Of a DNA stretch of 64,000 nucleotides, positions 58,107 through 64,000 are shown one piece after another. The translations under genes were made by a program, and so were the position numbers. This DNA is from Annona cherimola (taxonomy: Eukaryota; Streptophyta; Magnoliopsida; Magnoliales; Annonaceae). Position 1 is the first letter of the stretch. Each line of letters opens with the position of its first letter. The notes beneath the pieces were generated by a model. It was given only the letters and a program-made list of their open reading frames with translations. It was not told where the DNA came from and did not search any database. Location of the stretch: contig CM059971.1 in assembly GCA_030490835.1 (NCBI GenBank), positions 44,068,012-44,132,011 of the forward strand, given 5' to 3'.

Positions 58107-59611
58107 CTATCCTTTAAACAATTGGGGGTATTTCCTTTCTACTTCTTCCCTTAGTTCCCATGTAGCTTCGCTTTCGGAATATCGATTCATTTGAACATTT
58201 ACGTATTCGATTTCCCTATTCCAAAGCTTTTATACTTTACGATCCAAGATTCTAATTGGTCTTTCCATATAGTTAAGATGATCCTAGATCGGTAGGTTTT
58301 CTGCTACCAGTACATGGGTTGGATCTGCAATATATTTCCTAAGCATGGAAATATAGAAAACATTATGTACTAAGGCGAGTGCCGGAGGTACAACTATTCT
58401 ATAAGCCAACTTTCCAATCTTCTCCAACACTTCAAATGGTCCAATATACCTTGGATTCAGCTTACCCCTTTTTCCAAATCTTGTAACTCCCTTGAATGGC
58501 GTGACCTTTATAAACACATGCTCGCCAACTTGGATATTCAAATCATTTCTTTTGCAATCTGTGTAACTCTTTTGCCGACTCTGGGCTGTGAGTATACACT
58601 GGCAAATAACCTGTACTTTTTCTGCCATTCTTTGAGACAAATTTGGGGCTAGCTTCTTTTCTCCAACTTCATCCTAGTTCAATGGCATTCTATATCGCCG
58701 TCCATATAATGCTTTAAATGGAGTCATTTGAATACTAGCCTGATAGCTGTTATTGTATGCAAACTCAACTATAGGTACATATTCATCCCATGATCCTCCA
58801 AACTACAACGTATACATACGGAGCATATCCTCAATGATCTGATTTACTCGCTCCGTCTATCCATCTATTTGGGAATGAAAAGTTGTACTAAACTTGAGTT
58901 AGGTGCCTAGGGTTTCGTGCAAATTTTTTCAAAATCGAGAAGTGAATGTCGCGTCTCGATCGAAAACTATTGACTTAGGCACTCCGTGTAATCTCACTAT
59001 TTCCTTATAGTAGACTTTGGCTAGTCTTTCTGTTGTGTAGGTCCTCTTTATGGGTATAAAGTGAGCAACCTTAGATAACCGATCAACTATTACCCATATA
59101 GAGTCGTTTCCAGCCTGAGTCTTGGGTAATCCTTCAATGAAATCCATTATAATATCATCCTATTTCCATTCAGGAATTTTCAAGGATCGTAATTTTTCAA
59201 ATACCCGTTGGTGATCAGCTTTCACCCTTTGAAAAGTTAGGCACCTAGTTACGTATTTAGTGATCTCTCTTTTCATATTATTCCACCAATATGCTTTCTT
59301 GAGATCCTAATACATCTTGGTGCTTCCTGGATGAATGGAGAATGGTGAAAAATGTGCATTTTTCAAAATCTATTCCTTCAACTCAGTTGTATTAGGTATC
59401 AAAGGCGGCCTTTGTATTGATACATACCTTGCTCGTCAACAGCAAATTCAGTCAACCCCTTTTTCTTCATTTTTTCCACATATGCATGTAGGTCTGTATC
59501 TTTTTGCTGCGCAGTCCTAATCTGCTCAAATAATGAAGATTGTATGTACATTTGTGATAACCTTGTTTGAACTCCAGGGGGACATACAATCAATTCTAAC
59601 TGTCTTATCTC
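58107..59611 (-). pseudogene. Tekay-B integrase and chromodomain
   Basis: Minus strand: finger region (59593-59399 and beyond, LTCQ-like region degraded), core MDFIEGLPKTQAGNDSIWV (first Asp) and IVFDRDATFTSRF (second Asp), with a broken stretch 58928-58641. The C-terminal GPY/F module follows (RGKLNPRYIGPFEVLEKIG; VFYISMLRKY). Then the chromodomain tail: MERPIRILDRKV, a stop, LWNREIEYVNVQMNRYSESEATWEL, REEVERKYPQLF, stop at 58107-58109. Several stops make it inactive. Confidence 0.9.
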
Positions 59612-61097
59612 CTAAAGCAACCCTTCCTGCTTTGTGATAAGGTACGCTATGCTGACATTTTTGCTCAATGCATTGGCTACTACGTTAGCCTTTCCTGGAT
59701 GGTATAGTATCTCCAAATCATAATCTTTTAATAACTCGAGCCATCTCCTTTGCCTCATGTTTAGCTCCTTTTGAGTGAAAATATACTTAAGGCTCTTGTG
59801 ATCTATATAAATTTCGCATCTAGTACCATACAGGTAATGTCTCCATATTTTCAAGGCAAATACCACTGCTGCTAATTCTAAATCACGAGTGGGGTAGCTT
59901 ACCTCATTGGGCTTAACTGTCATGATGCATAAGCTATCACCTTTCCTCTCTGCATCAACATACATCCCAAACCCTTTCTTGAAGTGTCACTATAAACCAC
60001 AAAACTTTCATTTCCTTCGAGTAGGGTTAGGATAGGTGCTTCTACCAACCGTTGCTTCAACTCCTGAAAACTGTGCTCGCATTCTTCAGACCATACATAC
60101 CTGACTCCTTTATGAGTCAATTTTGTTAATGGGGCTAATAACTGCGAGAATCCTTCAATAAATCTCATGTAATATCCTACCAATCCAAGATAACTTTGGA
60201 TTTTTGTAACGGTCGTTGGTCTTTGCCATTTCAAAATTACCTCAATCTTCTGAGGATCAACCTGAATACCTTTTTATGATTTATATGACCCAGAAATCCT
60301 ACTTGCTTCAACCAAAATTCATATTTCTTTAACATGACATATAATTTTTCTTTTCTCAGCCTTTCTAGTACCTTTCGCAAATAAAGTTCATGTTCTTTCT
60401 CTGTTTTGGAGTAAATCAGGACATTATCGATAAACACCACCACAAATTGATCCAGATAATCCTGAAATACCCTATTCATCATATCCATAAATACAGCAGG
60501 GGCATTAGTGAGCCCGAAAGGCATCACTAAAAACTCATAATGTCCATACCTAGTTCAAAAAGATGTTTTGTGAACATCGGTAGGACATATTCTCAACTGA
60601 TGATACCCTGACTGTAAATCAATCTTAGAGAAAGTTGTAGCTCCTTACAACTGATCGAACAAATCATCGATTCTGGGCAGTGGATATTTATTCTTCACCA
60701 TGACCTTATTTAATTCTCTATAATCAATACACAACCTCAAACTTCCATCATTTTTCCTTATAAACAATACTGGAGCTCCCTAGGGTGATACACTGGGTCT
60801 GATAAAACCTTTGTCGAATAGCTCCTATATTTGAGTCCTTAGCTCATTCGTTTCAGCCGGTGCCGTTCTGTATGGAGTTTTGGATATTGGAGCTGTAACT
60901 GGTATAATGTCTATAGTCATATCCAGTTCTCTTTGTGGAGGTAATGTGGTTAGTTCCTTTGAAAATATATCAGGAAATTCTCTAACCACAGGAATTTGGT
61001 TTATTTCTATTTTCGTACCTTTCTCCACATTAACTGATACCAGATAAGCTTGACACCTTTGGCGGATCATTTTGACTGCTTTCATGGACGATATCAA
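59612..61097 (-). pseudogene. Tekay-B reverse transcriptase and RNase H
   Basis: RT enters with VVREFPDIFSKELTTLPP and ISKTPYRTAPAE, then palm motifs [13 protein letters not shown] and [21 protein letters not shown], and FIDNVLIYS, where the family has FIDD (second catalytic Asp changed to Asn). Stops at 60780-60782, 60645-60647 and 60555-60557. RNase H (60234-59612) has [37 protein letters not shown] and [20 protein letters not shown]. Dead by several changes. Confidence 0.9.
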
Positions 61098-61532
61098 TAT
61101 CGTCGAATTTTCAGGTTGTCTTAGCTTTCCAATAGCTGTTTCTTTTTCTAAGGCTGCTTCAAATTGTACCTTCTTATTCTTGCAATCAATCGTAGCTCCC
61201 CATTGACTCAGTCAATCCATACCCAATATTATATCAAATTCTGTCATAAGTAATAGCATCAAGTTGGCTTTTAAAATCAACGATCCTATCCTAATAGGAC
61301 ATGCATTACATACTTGGCTAGTGCTAGCTAACCTATTTACAGGGGATTCTACATGGATTATCTCATTGGTTTTCTCTACTGGTAGTGCATGGGTGGCCAC
61401 ATATTGGCATGCTATGAATGAGTGACTAGCACCAGAATCAAACAAAGCAACTGCCGAATTTTCTAAAATGTAAACCATACCTGTGACCACCTTTTCTTCT
61501 TGCTCTTGAGACTCTGTCCTAGTCAAGGCATG
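61098..61532 (-). pseudogene. Tekay-B protease
   Basis: The minus strand encodes AVALFDSGASHSFIA with the D-S-G active site, then MTEFDIILGMD. One disrupted stretch lies between 61098 and 61211. Upstream gag is missing because Tekay-D starts at 61533. Confidence 0.88.
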
Positions 61533-61677
61533 TGTGAAACCCGCAATCCTAGAATAGTATATGTAAACCTAGGATTGTAAACCCGTACTGATTTTTATAA
61601 TAAATAAAAATTTATGAAATATGTTATATTGATAAATGTGTATTAGAGGTTAGAATAATGCAATTAAGAATGTGATG

Positions 61678-61736
61678 CACGTGAATAGTACACGTGAATA
61701 GTACACGTGAATAGTGTACGTGAATAGTGTACGTGC
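61678..61736. repeat. 13-bp tandem repeat CACGTGAATAGTA (G-box cores)
   Basis: About 4.5 copies with an exact 13-bp period: three have CACGTG and two have TACGTG. The homologous place of the solo LTR (3718-3757, minus strand) has about three copies. It lies roughly 670 bp upstream of the TATA box in both LTRs. Confidence 0.88.
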
Positions 61737-62407
61737 AAAGTAATTATGGATTAAGACATGTGATTAAGAGTTAATCACTTGATTAACCTAATCACAAAAA
61801 GTCAAAAAGGAGAATTAATCACTACATGAAAAAATAGTAATACTTTTGGATATTCTAATCCAAATTTGGATTTTTGTGGAAAATTAGAAAAAAATTCATA
61901 AATTGCAATCCGGGTATCGGAATTAGATGAAATTTTTTATGGATGGTTAAAAATTCATGATGGACATGATGATGGGATAAGATGTGATGAAACTCAAAAA
62001 TTAATGGCCAAGATGGAGTGGCAAATAGATGTTGAAAAAGTAACTTAACTTTTTATTAAATATACTTTTAACTTTTTAATAAAAAAATAATAATAAAATA
62101 AAAAAAATTAAATGCAAATGCAGAAACATGGCAGGGACGTGCAGGGGGTGTGGAAAATGGGGCAAAACATCCAATGGCCACAAATTGATCATATCATTAA
62201 TCAAGGGTTGAAATTAATTTGCTTAAAAATAATTAATTTTAATAAATTAAAAATCTAGGAAAAATAGGGCTGCCATAGGGTGGCTGGAGCAGGCCTAGGG
62301 TGGCTGCACAAAGCTCCATGCATTTTCAAAATTAAAAAGAAATACCAATTTATAATTAAATACCTCAAAGCTAGGGGGTAAATTCCAAATTGTTGAAAAA
62401 TGCAACC

Positions 62408-62417
62408 CTATAAATAG
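62408..62417 (+). promoter_or_regulatory. TATA box of the Tekay-D LTR
   Basis: CTATAAATAG, conserved with 3051-3060 of the solo LTR. A purine-rich GAAGAAGAAGAAG leader follows at about 62503. Confidence 0.75.
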
Positions 62418-63317
62418 GGCAGCAGGGTGGACGTCCAAGGCATCATATTCTAGCTCCACTTGAGCCATTCCAAGCTCCCAAAATCCTCCCACACGTCCAA
62501 GGAAGAAGAAGAAGAAGTTAGAGAGAGAAAGTGTGAGAAAAAGAGGCGTATCTCTACTTCGGGTAAGTGATTTCTACCCAAATTTCTTTTGGATGTTAAC
62601 TAGGGTACAAATATGCTTAGATAATGCCTAAGCATGAGAAAATAAGTATAGATATAATGCTTAATTGGAATTATGCCAAAACATCAAAAATTTGGGGCGA
62701 AGATAGAGCTTTTGGGAAAATAACACATGATATGTGTAAATAATGCTCCAAATTTGATAAATGATGATTTGAGATGAATGAATATGATGTTGGGATGATG
62801 ATATATCAATTTCATAATTTTTGGAATTAAGGATTATGCTTAAGTGAATTTATGTTGATTTTTAGTATATGGAGAAAATGATTTTTTTTGGCCAAGTAAA
62901 TGATGATAAATTCAAAATATATGAAATTTCCAATGATATACTAGGCATAAGGTATGTCATGGTATTTTTTATTTTTGGAAAAAATGTCAATTTTTGAAAC
63001 CCATGAACAGTAACCACGTTGCTGTGAATTTTTTTATGAGGATATATGGATTGAATTTTTTTAAGGATTTATGGATAAAAATCCATATAAGAAAATGATG
63101 ATCACGCATTTTTAAGGATAACCTCTATAAAAAAATTATGATGGAAAATAAGGTCACAAATAAATATAAAATATGCTTGATAAAGTATGTATATCCTTTT
63201 CACTTGTATAGGAAAAGGAAAGGAAAGGATAAAGGAGTCGGATTAAAGCAAAGCAAAGGTAAGCAAGCAAACTTTTGAAAATGATTTTTATATAGTGCAA
63301 CTATGGAATATGTTAAA

Positions 63318-63396
63318 TTTGCTTTATTATAAGCAAATTCATATGGAAGTAAGAAGAAATGTTGAAGTATGTGGGAATTGCTTTATCATAAGCAAA
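63318..63396. repeat. Two TTTGCTTTAT-ATAAGCAAA hairpins in Tekay-D
   Basis: Near-perfect palindromes at 63318-63336 and 63377-63396, 59 bp apart. A TTGCTTTTAAGTAAGCAAG relative stands at about 53572 in Tekay-C, so this hairpin type is shared among Tekay LTRs. Confidence 0.75.
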
Positions 63397-64000
63397 TCCT
63401 TACAAATGAAGAGAAAGATGAAAATGGTTGCATTATAATGGAAAAGGAAAAGTTTTGATTTTCAAAATAATATTTTGTTTTATCGAATGAATTTAAAATG
63501 ATTTATTAAAATGTTTTGAAACGGATTTAAGGAAGGCCAACCAATAACCGATTTAAATGAAGATTTCTTTTAAATGACCAAAGGATCATACAAGCATATC
63601 TTCGTATAGAAGAAACTTAAATGTTATGTGGACAAAGAATATGATATATATATATATATAGAAAATAAATTATGCATTAGTATATCCTTTGTTCATGAAA
63701 AATCTAGAAACGAGAAGAAAAATGTTTCCAAAGTCTTTGGTTTCCAAATATTAAAATATTTTTCGAAATTGTTTTACCGATCAAAAATGATTTATAAACA
63801 TTTTTTAGCAATGTTTCAAATTTATTATTTCTCAAATATTTCAAATGTTTTAAGAATGTGCCATTTAAATATTTTTAAAATTATTTAAGGTTGGTCATCC
63901 TTACAAAATATTTTTATTAACTTGTTAACTTGGGCTATGCCGAGTTATCAAGTTAGAGATAGAAATACAGGCCGAGGTCTGTACTATTTTGAAAGGTTAT

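Larger units (their letters stand above)
34640..61532 (-). mobile_element. Tekay-B: chromovirus split by Athila-C
   Basis: 3' LTR in two pieces (34640-38209 and 57510-58068), polypurine tract (58069-58084), chromodomain, integrase, RNase H, RT and protease up to 61532, all minus strand. Gag and the 5' LTR are not visible because a plus-strand Tekay LTR begins at 61533. The left end reads TATGGCGCCTCC, a decayed TGTGGCGCCCC. Confidence 0.85.
25271..64000 (-). mobile_element. Athila-B: autonomous-type Athila, host of the whole right block
   Basis: 3' LTR 25271-26764, 3' untranslated region, integrase (28095-29077), Tekay-A insertion, protease and RT start (32809-33971) and the Gag C-terminal part (33972-34639) lie in the correct order on the minus strand. 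At 34640 Tekay-B interrupts gag, and the rest of gag and the 5' LTR should lie beyond 64000. RT, RNase H and the integrase finger were lost with most of Tekay-A. The extent to 64000 is an inference. Confidence 0.75.
61533..64000 (+). repeat. Tekay-D LTR, running off the window
   Basis: Starts TGTGAAACCCGCAATCC against the Tekay-B protease-gag junction. Homologous through most of its length to the solo LTR 3914-1507. At 2468 bp it has not reached the GGGGCGCYACA end. Whether it is a solo LTR or the 5' LTR of a full element cannot be seen. GCATG or TG (just before 61533) may be part of a target repeat. Confidence 0.88.

Noticed and set aside
63641..63660. (AT)n run
   Set aside because: A short simple repeat of no evident role within the Tekay-D LTR.

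Overview
This window is nuclear DNA of a flowering plant from a repeat-dense, heterochromatin-like stretch. I found no host gene, rRNA or tRNA gene. Essentially all of it is LTR retrotransposon sequence of three lineages. Athila (Ty3/gypsy) is shown by an FMDDFSVFG-type reverse transcriptase, a DLGAS protease, a tRNA-Asp-type primer site and LTRs starting TGATAACTCG. Tekay/Del-like chromovirus (Ty3/gypsy) is shown by integrase followed by a chromodomain tail, and LTRs TGTGRAACCC...GGGGCGCYACA. SIRE/Maximus-like Ty1/copia is shown by a YVDD reverse transcriptase, a tRNA-iMet primer site and LTRs TGTTGG...CCAACA. Lineage names rest on motifs I recognise; the species cannot be named.

Left block (1-25270). 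A deleted Tekay copy (1-1277, +) abuts a non-autonomous Athila element, 'Athila-A' (1278-24147, -). Athila-A carries a solo Tekay LTR in its 3' LTR (1507-3914, TSD TAAAC) and a second solo LTR in its 3' untranslated part (5349-6990, TSD CCTAC). Its 5' LTR holds a stack of copia insertions: SIRE-out (9788-23002, TSD ATGTC) contains a related LTR ('LTR-B'), and LTR-B contains a young, structurally complete copia, SIRE-in (10705-19515). A broken gypsy gag (24625-25270, +) closes the block.

Right block (25271-64000). All of this appears to lie inside one autonomous-type Athila element, 'Athila-B' (-), whose 5' end is beyond the window. Its integrase holds Tekay-A (29078-32808). Its gag is split by Tekay-B (34640 to at least 61532, -). 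The 3' LTR of Tekay-B is split by another Athila, 'Athila-C' (38210-57504, -); the GTGCA target duplications of Athila-C lie 19.3 kb apart. Athila-C is in turn broken by a solo Athila LTR (43349-44839), an Athila LTR scrap, the non-autonomous 'Athila-D' (46307-50796, +) and a 5.2-kb Tekay LTR ('Tekay-C', 50797-56001, +). A last Tekay LTR ('Tekay-D', 61533 onward, +) runs off the window.

Apart from nesting, the most unusual signal is that each lineage has LTRs filled with its own short palindromes in irregular or regular arrays: GTCGAC modules in copia, GGCGCCTAGGCGCC modules in Athila, and GGACAT-N4-ATGTCC at a 48-bp period in one Tekay LTR. The coding parts are gag-pol remnants. Almost all are broken by stops, frameshifts or deletions, and many stops look like C-to-T or G-to-A changes. 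No ORF here looks able to act alone.
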